Source of the DNA: Patescibacteria group bacterium UBA6033 | GTDB lineage: Bacteria > Patescibacteriota > Minisyncoccia > Phycocordibacterales > Phycocordibacteraceae | DNA length: 40,218 bases | Direction of reading: 5' to 3' | Assembly (NCBI GenBank): GCA_002429325.1 | Contig: DIZH01000020.1 | Location: forward strand, 13,593 to 53,810 | In this document: positions 6,103 through 14,567 of the stretch, piece by piece | How positions within the stretch are numbered: the stretch's first letter is position 1 | Layout of the letters: each line of letters starts with the position of its first letter | Notes under the pieces: model-generated | Told to the model about the DNA's origin: nothing | Seen by the model: the letters and a program-made list of their open reading frames with translations, nothing else | Databases searched by the model: none | Program-made: the position numbers and the translations under genes

Positions 6103-7053
6103 TTATTCGCTCTTGAGCGTAAGTCCGAGGTTCGCGAGGGCGCCGGAGATTTCCTCAATCGCCTTCTCGCCAATACCATCGATCTCTTTCAAAGCGCTTG
6201 CAGTCTTGCGAGCAAGTCCTGCCGCGCTCTTGATACCTGCCTCTTCGAGAGCTCCGGTGATGCGTGCTGAGAGTTCGAGGTCAACGATCTTTATCTTGGT
6301 GGCATCAATAGAACTTTCTTCCTTTGCAGATGTCGAGCCATTCTCGCTTACGATTGGTGCACTCTCCTCCTGGAAACCGATAATCGACTTGAGCTGATGA
6401 ATCATCATCTCAATAGATTGCTCGAGCGCTTCGCGAGGGCTTACCGTACCATTGGTCTCGATGAGAATGCGCAGGCGGTTGAAATCGGTGCGGTCGCCGA
6501 CGCGCATGTTCTCTACCTCGTAATTCACGCGACGGATAGGGGTGAACGTCGCATCGAGCGCGATGACGCCGATATCGACTTTGTCTTTCGTGAGGACCTC
6601 GCGGGGAACGTAACCGAGACCGCGTTCGATGGTCGCCTCAATCTCAAGTGATGCTTTGCCTGAAAGGTCTGCAATGTGCTGGTCAGGATTCTTAATCTCA
6701 ACTTGGCTCGGAAGATTGAAATTCTTCGCGGTGACTTCGCCCGTTCCCTTTGCAGAAAGCGAAATAGTCTGTGGCTCATCGCCATGCAGCACGAAGTGTA
6801 CGCGCTTGAGGTTCAAGAGGATTTCCATGACCGTCTCGCGAGAGCCATCGATGGTCGCGAACTCGTGCGGCACGCCGTCGATCTTGACCTGAGTAATAGC
6901 AGCGCCCGGAAGCGATGAAAGGATGATACGGCGCAGCGAATTGCCGAGCGTGTGGCCGTAGCCCGGATAGAGCGAGTCTATTTCGTAAACACCCTGAATA
7001 CCTTCTTCAGAAACGATACGGGGCTTACTAGGAAGTGTGATGTGGTATTCCAT
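6103..7053 (-). CDS. rpoA: RNA polymerase alpha subunit
   Basis: 316 residues from MEYHITLPSKPRIVSEEG. The frame remains open to 7248, but that region overlaps rpsD and lacks homology. The N-terminal domain carries YPGYGHTLGNSLRRIILSSLPG, the alpha dimerisation motif. The C-terminal domain (~255-316) has the helix-hairpin-helix residues around LARKTASALKEIDGIGEKAIEEI, so promoter UP-element contact is likely retained. It sits between rpsD and rplQ as in most bacteria. Confidence 0.97.
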   Translation of the reverse strand: MEYHITLPSKPRIVSEEGIQGVYEIDSLYPGYGHTLGNSLRRIILSSLPGAAITQVKIDGVPHEFATIDGSRETVMEILLNLKRVHFVLHGDEPQTISLSAKGTGEVTAKNFNLPSQVEIKNPDQHIADLSGKASLEIEATIERGLGYVPREVLTKDKVDIGVIALDATFTPIRRVNYEVENMRVGDRTDFNRLRILIETNGTVSPREALEQSIEMMIHQLKSIIGFQEESAPIVSENGSTSAKEESSIDATKIKIVDLELSARITGALEEAGIKSAAGLARKTASALKEIDGIGEKAIEEISGALANLGLTLKSE

Positions 7054-7081
7054 AACGCAATCGTAATTACCAGTGAATAAA

Positions 7082-7693
7082 TTATCTCGTGTAGAACGAG
7101 AGCACCATGACGAGGTCACCCGCGGCATCAGCCGAAGCTGTGGTTGGGCGTTCGACAACGCTCCCTTCCATCGACTTCGGATTCCACGAGAGCCACGATG
7201 GCAAGGTGCGCTCCATAAAACGCTCATTGAATCCGACGAATGAACCATGCTCTTTCGAACCTTCGCGGACGCTGATACGGTCGCCGACCGTAAGCGCGTA
7301 CGAAGGAACGCGAGTCTTCTTTCCTGCTACCTGAACATGGCCATGGGCCACCATTTGGCGAGCCGCGCGTCGCGTCGAGGCGAGGCCAAGACGCCAGATG
7401 ACGTTATCGAGACGGAGCTCAAGGAGCTCATGGAGTCGGTCCTTCGGCTGCACAGCGTGCGACTCAAGTGCCTTGTTCACGTAGTTGCGGAACTGGCGTT
7501 CCGGCAGACCATAGGTGACGCGCACTTTCTGCTTCTCAAGCATCTGCTTGCCGTACTCGCTTTGGCGACCGCGACCATGGCGCTTATTCTTTGCAGTGCG
7601 CTCAGCAGAAATAGCAAACTTTTGCGTTTGCGCTTTCTCAAAGACGGTTGCGCCGAGGCGCTTTGCTGTTTTGTATCGTGGGGGAGTAATCAT
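7082..7693 (-). CDS. rpsD: 30S ribosomal protein S4 (uS4)
   Basis: 203 residues. It includes RQSEYGKQMLEKQKVRVTYGLPERQFRNYV and the S4 RNA-binding domain LDNVIWRLGLASTRRAARQMVAHGHVQVAG (~95-130). The N-terminus has no cysteines, so it is the zinc-free form. Primary 16S rRNA 5'-domain binder and, in many bacteria, autoregulator of this operon. No SD; 9 nt after rpsK. Confidence 0.97.
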   Translation of the reverse strand: MITPPRYKTAKRLGATVFEKAQTQKFAISAERTAKNKRHGRGRQSEYGKQMLEKQKVRVTYGLPERQFRNYVNKALESHAVQPKDRLHELLELRLDNVIWRLGLASTRRAARQMVAHGHVQVAGKKTRVPSYALTVGDRISVREGSKEHGSFVGFNERFMERTLPSWLSWNPKSMEGSVVERPTTASADAAGDLVMVLSFYTR

Positions 7694-7702
7694 AATGAAA
7701 GA

Positions 7703-8137
7703 TTAGATGCGTCGCGGCTTAGGCGGACGTGGACCATTGTGTGGAACTGGTGTTGCATCCTTGATAGAGCGAATCTGGATGCCCTTGCCGCTGAATGCGC
7801 GAAGCACTGACTCGCGTCCGGCACCGACGCCACGGATAATGACCGAAGCTTCTTTCAGTCCGATCATGGTGCCCTTTTCACCGAGAAACTCACCTACCTT
7901 GGCGGCAGCGTATGGAGTCGACTTGCGAGCGCCAGAGAAGCCGAGTGCGCCAGCCGATGAGGAAACAATAGCGTTGCCCTTCTCATCCGTGATGATGGCT
8001 TTCGTGTTATTGAAGGTAGCCTCAATATGAAGCACACCCTTCTCGAGGTGACGCTTGGTGGCTTTCGACATGGCGCGCTCTTTGCGGCCTTGATCCATGC
8101 CCTTACCGCTCTTCTTGATGATTCGTTTCTTTCCCAT
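7703..8137 (-). CDS. rpsK: 30S ribosomal protein S11 (uS11)
   Basis: 144 residues. A basic N-terminal extension of ~28 residues precedes the conserved core GVLHIEATFNNTKAIITDEKGN. The core continues with SSAGALGFSGARKSTPYAA and ends with GIQIRSIKDATPVPHNGPRPPKPRRI, the universal S11 C-terminus. It forms part of the mRNA exit/platform region. The start may be internal (MSKATKRHLEKG) but the longer form is kept because rpsM ends 12 nt upstream of it. Confidence 0.96.
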   Translation of the reverse strand: MGKKRIIKKSGKGMDQGRKERAMSKATKRHLEKGVLHIEATFNNTKAIITDEKGNAIVSSSAGALGFSGARKSTPYAAAKVGEFLGEKGTMIGLKEASVIIRGVGAGRESVLRAFSGKGIQIRSIKDATPVPHNGPRPPKPRRI

Positions 8138-8149
8138 AGTAATAAATGA

Positions 8150-8530
8150 TTAGGTCTTTTCGAGGGTACGGCGGCCGGAGGTCATCGTCTTACGGACGTT
8201 TCCGCGGCGTGTACGCGAGTTCGTCGAGGTGCGCTGACCACGGACAGGAAGTCCGCGAGTATGGCGCTCTCCTCGGCTCGAACGAATGTCCTTCAATCGC
8301 TTGATGTTCTGCCCAATCTCGCGGCGAAGCTCTCCTTCGATGAGATACGCTTCAGAGAGCGAACGGATTTTCTGTTCCTCCTCACCAGTAAGTTCACTAC
8401 CTTTCTTGGTAGGAGCGATGCCAGCTGCTTTCAAGATATCTTTCGCACGCGTTGGACCAATACCGAAAATAATCGGTAGCGAGTACGCAAGTTGTTTGTT
8501 ATCGGGAATAGTAACGCCGGCAATACGCAT
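8150..8530 (-). CDS. rpsM: 30S ribosomal protein S13 (uS13)
   Basis: 126 residues from MRIAGVTIPDNKQLAYSL; the frame continues to 8650 over rpmJ without homology. It contains the helix-two-turn-helix IFGIGPTRAKDILKAAGI and the C-terminal GLPVRGQRTSTNSRTRRG that reaches the P-site tRNA. Located between rpmJ and rpsK as in most bacteria. No SD is visible before the ATG. Confidence 0.97.
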   Translation of the reverse strand: MRIAGVTIPDNKQLAYSLPIIFGIGPTRAKDILKAAGIAPTKKGSELTGEEEQKIRSLSEAYLIEGELRREIGQNIKRLKDIRSSRGERHTRGLPVRGQRTSTNSRTRRGNVRKTMTSGRRTLEKT

Positions 8531-8543
8531 AATATATGAAAAG

Positions 8544-8660
8544 TTATCCCTGACGCGCCTTCCGGCGTGGATTCTTCTTGTTAATACGATACAAGCGCCC
8601 GCCTCGACGTACGAGCTGGTCTCCTGGTTGCTGAACTCTGATCGAGGCACGAACTTTCAT
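8544..8660 (-). CDS. rpmJ: 50S ribosomal protein L36 (bL36), cysteine-free form
   Basis: A 38-residue frame starts [16 protein letters not shown] and ends [14 protein letters not shown], matching the MKVRAS start and the NPRHKQRQG-type end of bL36. The zinc-ribbon residues (three Cys and one His in the C+ form) are all absent, so this is a C- variant that should not bind zinc. It lies in the canonical infA-rpmJ-rpsM position: 18 nt after infA and 13 nt before rpsM. No SD. Confidence 0.93.
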   Translation of the reverse strand: MKVRASIRVQQPGDQLVRRGGRLYRINKKNPRRKARQG

Positions 8661-8678
8661 CGTAGATAATTTCTAAAG

Positions 8679-8918
8679 TTAAGTTAATCGACGTACAATC
8701 CTCGCGCGACCCCCGTAAGGGTCAAGCACCATATCCACCTGATCGCCGACCAGGACGCGAATACGGTGCAAACGCATTTTCCCCGCGAGATAAGCAAGCA
8801 CCAGCTCGCCTTCTGTTCCCTCTTCCTTGGCAGGAATACGAACACGGAAAAGCGAGTTAGGCAACACCTCTTCGACGGTACCGGCCGTCGTTGTTTTGGT
8901 CTCTTCGCCTTCGCTCAT
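8679..8918 (-). CDS. infA: Translation initiation factor IF-1
   Basis: 79 residues forming one S1/OB fold: [16 protein letters not shown], then a loop [32 protein letters not shown], and [12 protein letters not shown], equivalent to the TRGRIVWR-type end of IF-1. It occludes the A site during initiation with IF-2 and IF-3. First gene of the ribosomal operon, about 27 nt after the predicted transcription start, with a weak GGAAGA before the ATG. Confidence 0.96.
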   Translation of the reverse strand: MSEGEETKTTTAGTVEEVLPNSLFRVRIPAKEEGTEGELVLAYLAGKMRLHRIRVLVGDQVDMVLDPYGGRARIVRRLT

Positions 8919-8941
8919 TATCTTCCGCCGCTATACATAAG

Positions 8942-8980
8942 GTACCTGTGTAATGTAGCAGGTACTACTTAAACCGTCAA
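8942..8980 (-). promoter_or_regulatory. Promoter of the infA-rpsI operon with overlapping dyad
   Basis: TTGACG (8980-8975), a 17-nt spacer and TACATT (8957-8952) precede infA. GTACCTG (8942-8948) and CAGGTAC (8959-8965) form an inverted repeat centred on the -10 box, a placement expected for a repressor operator. The predicted start is near 8945. Confidence 0.6.
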
Positions 8981-9005
8981 ATAATGCCTAGGGAAAATAG
9001 TGAGA

Positions 9006-9029
9006 CCCCGCTGAAATTGCATAGCGGGG
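9006..9029 (-). terminator. Terminator of the 10032 gene
   Basis: CCCCGCT (9006-9012) and AGCGGGG (9023-9029) pair around 10 nt. The minus strand continues TCTCACTATTTTCCC. A second small hairpin AACCAG/CTGGTT lies between it and the stop codon at 9058. Confidence 0.65.
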
Positions 9030-9057
9030 CCCCATTAACCAGACCCTAAGGACTGGT

Positions 9058-10032
9058 TTACGCCAAATTACAGGCGTCGCGAACGAATGCCTCCAGGGCC
9101 CAAATCTCCTCGTCGCTGAACGCGGTACGCGCACTTCCACCGTCGGTATAGTCTTTCAGTGAATCTGCGAGAATCTGGCTTACTCGACGAATCACAGCTT
9201 GACTGTTCGAGACCCCGCACTCGGAGATATCGACTTTGTAGTGCCCATCTTCGATACCAACGCCCAACCCCGCATTCAACTTCGCGATCTGCTGTTCGAC
9301 AAGGTCCTTCACCAAGTAGTTCGCCGAGCACCGGCTCGTGTGTCCCGGGCGCACGTAGAACACGGAGTACTCAGGAAGCGTGAGATCATCGTGATAGTGA
9401 AGCGGATCCAGCGCATCGCCAAAGCTCTCGATTGACTTCAGGTTCTCGCGGAGCGTCTGCAAACGTTCTTCACGGGTCTCCAGAAGTCCGTTCACACCCT
9501 CGAATACTTTTCGGAAAAATCCGAGCAAGCAGGCGTGGCGCATGAAGATCGCAATGGCCCGATTTTCCATGATTCGATCGTAGAGCTTCTCGACGCCATG
9601 AGTGTGCGGGCCCAAGAACTTGTCACGCCATGTCCAGATCATGCGATCGAGTGTCTCACCGTCCATCTTGGTAAAGCCCCACTTCCTAGCATTGTGGTCG
9701 TATTCCGCCATGAGCCAGTCACCATCGCGGCTCACTCCGAGCCACGCAGAGAAGACGCTGCTACGGCGCGGCAAGTCGAAAAGCACCAGCATTCGAGTCT
9801 TGCCGCTAGAGCTTTTCTTTTCCATCTGCACGTTCAGTAGGTCGCTCACTTGCTTGAAGAGCCACGGCACCATCGGTTCAAGCCGCCGCCGCAACCGTTC
9901 GAGAGCTGCTTCACGACTCTCCTCAGTCCGCGTGCGCGCGATGTACTGCGCAGATGCGAATGCCTGCAGCGTTTCTGCCACAGAAACATTCACCGGTTCA
10001 CGATCTCGATAAACACTTTTGGGCGTACCCAT
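9058..10032 (-). CDS. Hypothetical protein, 324 aa, SD-led cassette gene
   Basis: Not recognised. The ATG has a textbook AAGGAG at 7 nt. The protein is soluble with no signal or membrane segment. A helical N-terminal third (~20-65, rich in RTRTEESREAALERLRRRL) is followed by a beta-rich stretch TRMLVLFDLPRRSSVFSAWLGVSRDGDW (~79-106). Then comes a Trp/His-rich part with GPHTHGVEKLYDRIMENRA (~141-160) and a C-terminal region with DGGSARTAFSDEEIW. Stand-alone unit with weak promoter 10093-10122 and terminator 9006-9029. Confidence 0.7.
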   Translation of the reverse strand: MGTPKSVYRDREPVNVSVAETLQAFASAQYIARTRTEESREAALERLRRRLEPMVPWLFKQVSDLLNVQMEKKSSSGKTRMLVLFDLPRRSSVFSAWLGVSRDGDWLMAEYDHNARKWGFTKMDGETLDRMIWTWRDKFLGPHTHGVEKLYDRIMENRAIAIFMRHACLLGFFRKVFEGVNGLLETREERLQTLRENLKSIESFGDALDPLHYHDDLTLPEYSVFYVRPGHTSRCSANYLVKDLVEQQIAKLNAGLGVGIEDGHYKVDISECGVSNSQAVIRRVSQILADSLKDYTDGGSARTAFSDEEIWALEAFVRDACNLA

Positions 10033-10092
10033 GTTTATCTCCTTCTCTAAAGTTGATTAACGAAAAGAGCTAGACCTGCTTGACGAGGCGTA

Positions 10093-10122
10093 CCTATATG
10101 CCAAGCACTGTGACGTTACCAA
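10093..10122 (-). promoter_or_regulatory. Possible promoter of the 10032 gene
   Basis: TTGGTA (10122-10117), an 18-nt spacer and TATAGG (10098-10093). The resulting ~53-nt leader contains the SD. Both hexamers deviate from consensus. Confidence 0.35.
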
Positions 10123-10143
10123 ATATGAGGGGCTTTGTCGAAA

Positions 10144-11334
10144 CTAGGGATTGGCGACGGTAACCGCGATAGTCGAGGGGTCTTCGGGGAAGGTTTGGCG
10201 CCAAAACGGCCTCAGAATGATGACAGCCCGCTTGACCTCAGGGTAGTTAGTGAGGGCGACTTCTGCAGCAGAACGAGTTTTGCCTGCCACAGCAGCTGCA
10301 ATACGCGTAGGATCTACCACATATTCGAGGGAAGCTGTCCCGGCGAGAGTAAATGAGAATGAGGTCGCAGTAGCATCGGGAAGACCAGCCGAGACGAACG
10401 TAAGGTTGCTTGCAGGGAGTAGCGACACTGGTTCACCCTGATAGCCGAGTCCTGCTACGGATGTGGCAACCGATTTGGCGAGCGCAGTGTTTGGGAATAC
10501 AACTGCAGTGATGGTTCCCTGCTCTTTCACATCAACCATACCTGTCGTAGGAGAGGCTGCAGGCGTAAGTTCCGTAAAGGTTGTCGTGGCAGCACCAGGC
10601 ACGAGGATATACCCGGCAGGAATCTGGCTCTGGAGGCTTGCAGTGAGGTCCGGTGCGAGCGCTGTCATAAGCGCCTTTTGCGCTTGAGCTTCGTCAGCAG
10701 GATTTACCACTGGCATTGTTCCGGAAGCGCCTCCAGCTATAGCGACAGATGAACGCGCATAGACCTGTGAAGCAAGCGGTGTGCCGGCAAACCCTGGGAT
10801 AGTGAAGGATGTCGGATCGACATTGTAGGAATCACCCGGTTTATCGGCATACACCGTTGCTTTAGCAGTCCCAGGCTTTGTGGCGGTTCCACCTGGGATA
10901 CTGACGGCCTCATGGATGCGGAAGATAAGACCTGCGGTCGTCGCGAAACGTGTGTTCGCGACGAGTTTTTGTGCTTTTGCCTGAGTATTGTAGATAGTAA
11001 TTGAACCTGAGGCAGACGTAGTAACTGTTTTTGTGCCACTGCTCTTCACGCTCTGGGACGCAATTTTCTGAGCGGTAATGATTTCGTACGGAAGATCACC
11101 ACTACTCTGGTTTGCCGTAAAAGAACTCTGTACTGCGGCAGAGACAGTATTTGGCGTTATCTCAACCTTGGCGCTTGAGAAATAGTAAAGGGCACCGAGA
11201 GAAATGGCGATGACAATGAGTACGGCGAAAAGAGTCTTATAAGGGAAGGTTGGCCGATTGGAAACACGTTGACTAGTAAGAGGTTCTGATTCAGGCCGAC
11301 GAGACGGCGGGACGATGTCATTAATGGTACGCAT
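10144..11334 (-). CDS. Baseplate-J-like protein with N-terminal membrane anchor
   Basis: 396 residues. A proline-rich cytoplasmic N-terminus precedes one transmembrane helix (~32-52, TLFAVLIVIAISLGALYYF). A long Ser/Thr-rich extracytoplasmic part follows. The segment SGSITIYNTQAKAQKLVANTRFATTAGLIFRI resembles the baseplate J/gp47-like domain found in membrane proteins of CPR bacteria; this is a family-level guess from the pattern. It lies directly downstream of the PilM-like gene but has its own promoter. Possibly a surface or pilus-associated component. Confidence 0.65.
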   Translation of the reverse strand: MRTINDIVPPSRRPESEPLTSQRVSNRPTFPYKTLFAVLIVIAISLGALYYFSSAKVEITPNTVSAAVQSSFTANQSSGDLPYEIITAQKIASQSVKSSGTKTVTTSASGSITIYNTQAKAQKLVANTRFATTAGLIFRIHEAVSIPGGTATKPGTAKATVYADKPGDSYNVDPTSFTIPGFAGTPLASQVYARSSVAIAGGASGTMPVVNPADEAQAQKALMTALAPDLTASLQSQIPAGYILVPGAATTTFTELTPAASPTTGMVDVKEQGTITAVVFPNTALAKSVATSVAGLGYQGEPVSLLPASNLTFVSAGLPDATATSFSFTLAGTASLEYVVDPTRIAAAVAGKTRSAAEVALTNYPEVKRAVIILRPFWRQTFPEDPSTIAVTVANP

Positions 11335-11341
11335 GGTCTCT

Positions 11342-11347
11342 AGTATA
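11342..11347 (-). promoter_or_regulatory. -10 box for leaderless transcription of the 11334 gene
   Basis: TGG-TATACT is an extended -10 seven nt before the ATG. The flanking TATACTAGAG also precedes the 33709 gene. A GTATCCA/TGGATAC dyad lies upstream at ~11360-11383. Confidence 0.55.
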
Positions 11348-11397
11348 CCACTCGATCAAACGTATCCATCAAGTCAGGTGGATACAAGAAAAAGTAA

Positions 11398-12453
11398 TCA
11401 GAATTTTTCTTTTCGCTCTTTCGCGTGGGCGTAAAACAGAGCCATGAGGAGAAGCACGACATCGACGGGCTGTTCGGTGGATTGACGGACTGAGGTGCTC
11501 ATATGCGTTTTCAAGACGGGGACAATCTTTGGCGGATTGTCCGAGAGCCACAGTGCTCCGAAGTTCACTGTATCGAGCGCTTTCTGCAACGAATTAATGT
11601 CTGATTCCCGTGCAAGCAGGAATATGGTCCGCGGAAGGGGAAATTGATTCGATAACTCGGCAAGTTCGTTTGTGATAGTTGTAGCCCATGCGTCTGCACC
11701 TGAACGTACCTTCGCTTGAATGAGACTGACGATAAGACCTCTCCGCACAAGCGAGATCGACGAAAGTTCTTCATTGGTTGCATCGAGTATGAGAGCATCG
11801 CGCTCGTGCGGGAATACTTCACGCATAGCTTGATAGCGAAGAGAATTCCCCGCTATCGGCAACACACTTGTTCTATGGAATAAATGCTCGAGCGTGGACA
11901 CAATATTGGTTGCGATGCCACTCTCAATAAGGGATGTGAGTACGATTACCGAAGCGTGATTGGCTTTTTTCCCATAGGGTTCTTGTGTTCCATAGCCGTT
12001 GAGTATCGTACCGATAATACTTTCATCGACGAGCATTTTCTTCTCCTCCAATTCTTTATGTGTTTCTTTCAATCGCTTGCTCACCATGTTCTCTGTAAAT
12101 ATGAACGGTTCATTCTCTTCAAAATGCTCTGTATGCACTGTGGTTTCCTGCCAGGGAGCATCAATGGAGACAATGATCTTCTGCGCTGTTCCACTGCCAG
12201 TCGTACGTGCGAGAATCGGAGCTCCTTCGCGGATTAGTGTTTCGCCGAGCGTCTTCAGTGCACGCAACATCGCCCCTTCTTCAGGCTCGCCTTTATGAGC
12301 TTTAATCGGCTCGCTTTCTGTGTAGAGAAATGTGGGCAGTTCTCCTTCTGCATAGTGCACGTAGGCGCCAGCCACGGAGCTCGTACCAATATCAATAAGT
12401 ACGACCGACTCCGTATTCTTGGGTGTGCGAGAGAAAATATCGAAAAACTTCAT
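11398..12453 (-). CDS. PilM/FtsA-like actin-fold ATPase
   Basis: 351 residues. VVLIDIGTSSVAGAYVHY (~17-34) is the phosphate-1 motif of the actin/Hsp70/FtsA superfamily. Later SVIVLTSLIESGIA and DALILDATNEELSSISLVRRG follow the PilM/FtsA layout. No membrane segment. PilM is the cytoplasmic ring protein of type IV pilus machines, and FtsA-like division roles are the alternative. The ATG follows a 114-nt foldback element without any spacer and without an SD. The gene lies downstream of alaS and upstream of the baseplate-J-like gene. Confidence 0.65.
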   Translation of the reverse strand: MKFFDIFSRTPKNTESVVLIDIGTSSVAGAYVHYAEGELPTFLYTESEPIKAHKGEPEEGAMLRALKTLGETLIREGAPILARTTGSGTAQKIIVSIDAPWQETTVHTEHFEENEPFIFTENMVSKRLKETHKELEEKKMLVDESIIGTILNGYGTQEPYGKKANHASVIVLTSLIESGIATNIVSTLEHLFHRTSVLPIAGNSLRYQAMREVFPHERDALILDATNEELSSISLVRRGLIVSLIQAKVRSGADAWATTITNELAELSNQFPLPRTIFLLARESDINSLQKALDTVNFGALWLSDNPPKIVPVLKTHMSTSVRQSTEQPVDVVLLLMALFYAHAKERKEKF

Positions 12454-12567
12454 CCCGTTAGAAATAGGGCGCGGACGTACTGGATGCCGCCGCGGTGTCT
12501 ATATGATTATTGTTTGTAAAATCGACCTTCACAGTAAGTAAGATACGCGTCCGCGATTTCTAACGGG
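12454..12567. repeat. CCCGTTAGA foldback element between alaS and the PilM-like gene
   Basis: Plus-strand ends are CCCGTTAGAAATAGG...GCGGACGT and GCGTCCGCG...ATTTCTAACGGG. They form a 12-bp outer stem plus a 7-bp inner stem around ~70 nt. The element begins at the base next to the downstream ATG and ends 10 nt from the alaS stop. The arms are nearly identical to those at 17156-17267 while the interior is different. Confidence 0.8.
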
Positions 12568-12577
12568 ACACGTTCCA

Positions 12578-14437
12578 TTATTCTAACACTGCTTTGATAC
12601 GACGAACGCCAGAAGATGATGCTTCTTCTTTACTGATTTTAAATGTGCCGATAAGTTCACTTGTATTTGAAACGTGGGGGCCGCCACAGAACTCTATTGA
12701 AAATGCATTATCGAGCGGCCCGACAGAATAGACACTCACCATGTCGGGATACGTTGCGCCGAACTCATGTTCTGCGCCGAGTTTCTCTGCTTCTTCCTTC
12801 GGCAGCGTCGTCCGCACGACGGGAAGCGCTTCAGCAATCTTCTCATTCACAATACGTTCCACATTCGCTATCTCTTCAGATGTCATTTTGCGGCCGAAAG
12901 AGAAATCAATACGCAGTCGTTCGCTTGTGATATTGCTTCCTCGCTGGTGCACATCGGGTCCAAGCACCATCTGAAGCGCCTTAAGCAGAATATGGTGAGT
13001 GGTGTGGTAGCGTACGGTCTGCTCAGCATGGTCGGCGAGGCCGCCAGCAAACTTCTGTGCTGCACCGGCACGCGAGAGAGCTTGATGCGCTTCCATCTTC
13101 TTCTGCACATCCTCCATATCAAGCGTGATACCGCGCTCTTTTGCAATTTCTTCAGTAAGTTCGACTGGGAATCCATAGGTTGTGAAGAGCATGAATGCAT
13201 CGACATCCGTACCCATCTTCTCGAGTTCATGCATGCCGTGAGCCAGAGTCTTCCGGAACTGTTCTTCTTCTTTAGTAAGCTCCTCAACAATCTTTACTCG
13301 AGCACCACTCACAAATGGATACTTCTCCGCATACACCGAAACATAGGTGATTGCTATTTCCGGTAACAGAGACTCCTTAATACCGAGGCGGTCAATTTCT
13401 CGTATAGCTCGTCGAATCAGACGACGGAGGATATAACTCTGCTCACTGTTACCTGGACGGACACCCGAGGCAATCATAAATGTAGCTGCACGCACATGAT
13501 CCAAAATGATTCTGAAAGATTTAGCCAGATTGTCCTCGGAGTAGGAATGTCCCGAGTGCTGTTCGACAATGACGCGCGCCGCATCGAATACATCGGTTTG
13601 ATATAGGTCTGAGGTTTCAAGCGTTGTTGCCGTCAAACGTTCGAGACCACCACCGAAGTCCACATTCTTCTTCGGTAATTCGCTGAAGGTGCCATCTGCA
13701 TTCTTCATAAATTGCATAAAGACCGAATTACCAATTTCCACGAAACGGCCGCAATCACAATTGGGATGGCAGTGCGCACCCCACTTCTGATCGTGTGGGG
13801 TACCGAAGTCGTAGAACATTTCAGAATCGGGACCACCTATTTCCCCTGCAGGCATTTTTGCGGGCGCACCTGCGCGACTCCACCAATTCTTATCGCCATA
13901 GGAAAAGATGCGACCGCCTTGCATACCCTTCTCATACCCCATCTCTTCGGTGCCTAAGCGCACGAGGTCGGCCTCGATATTCTTCCCCCTGAAGATTCCT
14001 TTCCAAAGATCAACAGCTTCAGTGTCGAGATCGACACCCACACTTGCGTCGCCATCAAACACCGTCACGTAGAGTTTCGCTGGATCGAATCCCAATCCTT
14101 CTTCTTTGCTCGTGAGGAATTCAAATATCCATGGCAACTGTTCCTGCTTGAAATAGTCTCCCAGCGACCAATTCCCAAGCATCTCGAAAAACGTGAGGTG
14201 GCGATTGTCGCCCACTTCCTCAATATCTCCAGTGCGTACTGAAAGTTGTGAATCGACGAGGCGATTACCCTCTGGATGCGGTTGGCCGAGGAGATAGGGT
14301 ACCAAGGGCTGCATGCCGCTACTGGTGAAAAGCGTCGTTGGATCGTTCTCGGGAACGATAGGCGCAGACGGGATTACCGCGTGTCCGCGCTTAGCGAAAA
14401 ACTCGATATACCGGCTGCGCACTTCGGCTACGGTCAT
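12578..14437 (-). CDS. alaS: Alanyl-tRNA synthetase, lacking the DHHA1/C-Ala region
   Basis: 619 residues from MTVAEVRSRYIEFFAKRGH; the frame is open to 14500 but the extra part is unlike the family. The class II catalytic core contains TTLFTSSGMQPLVPYLLG and RHLTFFEMLGNWSLGDYFK. The editing domain keeps the zinc motifs HTTHH and CGGPH. The protein stops at SSGVRRIKAVLE, just after the editing domain, so the DHHA1 and C-Ala parts of the ~870-residue bacterial enzyme are absent. It charges tRNA-Ala in the cytoplasm. An extended -10 (TGC-TATCTT) 7 nt before the ATG predicts leaderless mRNA. Confidence 0.96.
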   Translation of the reverse strand: MTVAEVRSRYIEFFAKRGHAVIPSAPIVPENDPTTLFTSSGMQPLVPYLLGQPHPEGNRLVDSQLSVRTGDIEEVGDNRHLTFFEMLGNWSLGDYFKQEQLPWIFEFLTSKEEGLGFDPAKLYVTVFDGDASVGVDLDTEAVDLWKGIFRGKNIEADLVRLGTEEMGYEKGMQGGRIFSYGDKNWWSRAGAPAKMPAGEIGGPDSEMFYDFGTPHDQKWGAHCHPNCDCGRFVEIGNSVFMQFMKNADGTFSELPKKNVDFGGGLERLTATTLETSDLYQTDVFDAARVIVEQHSGHSYSEDNLAKSFRIILDHVRAATFMIASGVRPGNSEQSYILRRLIRRAIREIDRLGIKESLLPEIAITYVSVYAEKYPFVSGARVKIVEELTKEEEQFRKTLAHGMHELEKMGTDVDAFMLFTTYGFPVELTEEIAKERGITLDMEDVQKKMEAHQALSRAGAAQKFAGGLADHAEQTVRYHTTHHILLKALQMVLGPDVHQRGSNITSERLRIDFSFGRKMTSEEIANVERIVNEKIAEALPVVRTTLPKEEAEKLGAEHEFGATYPDMVSVYSVGPLDNAFSIEFCGGPHVSNTSELIGTFKISKEEASSSGVRRIKAVLE

Positions 14438-14469
14438 GCAGAAAAAGATAGCACGAGACTGGACATTCA

Positions 14470-14557
14470 TATACCCAGCACCAAAATATAGCCACCCCAT
14501 ATGTAGACGAAAGATAGTTTAGTGCAGCATTTTTGTATGATTTTGGTGCTGGGTATA
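14470..14557. promoter_or_regulatory. 18-bp inverted repeat in the alaS / M13 peptidase divergent region
   Basis: TATACCCAGCACCAAAAT (14470-14487) is exactly the reverse complement of 14540-14557. Each arm carries GGTGCTGGGTATA pointing outward towards its own gene. The right-hand TATACT (14554-14559) lies 8 nt before the peptidase ATG. Either a duplicated divergent promoter or a shared operator. Confidence 0.6.
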
Positions 14558-14567
14558 CTATAGGCCT

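Noticed and set aside
7054..7248. 65-codon N-terminal extension of rpoA
   Set aside because: It overlaps rpsD and does not resemble alpha subunits; MEYHITLPSKPRI is the natural start.
12454..12567. T-box riboswitch, suggested by closeness to alaS
   Set aside because: The element lies downstream of alaS, not upstream, and the conserved AGGGUGGNACCGCG and specifier-loop features are absent.
14438..14500. Extended start of alaS
   Set aside because: The extra residues run into the divergent promoter region and the family begins at MTVAEVRSRYIEFF.
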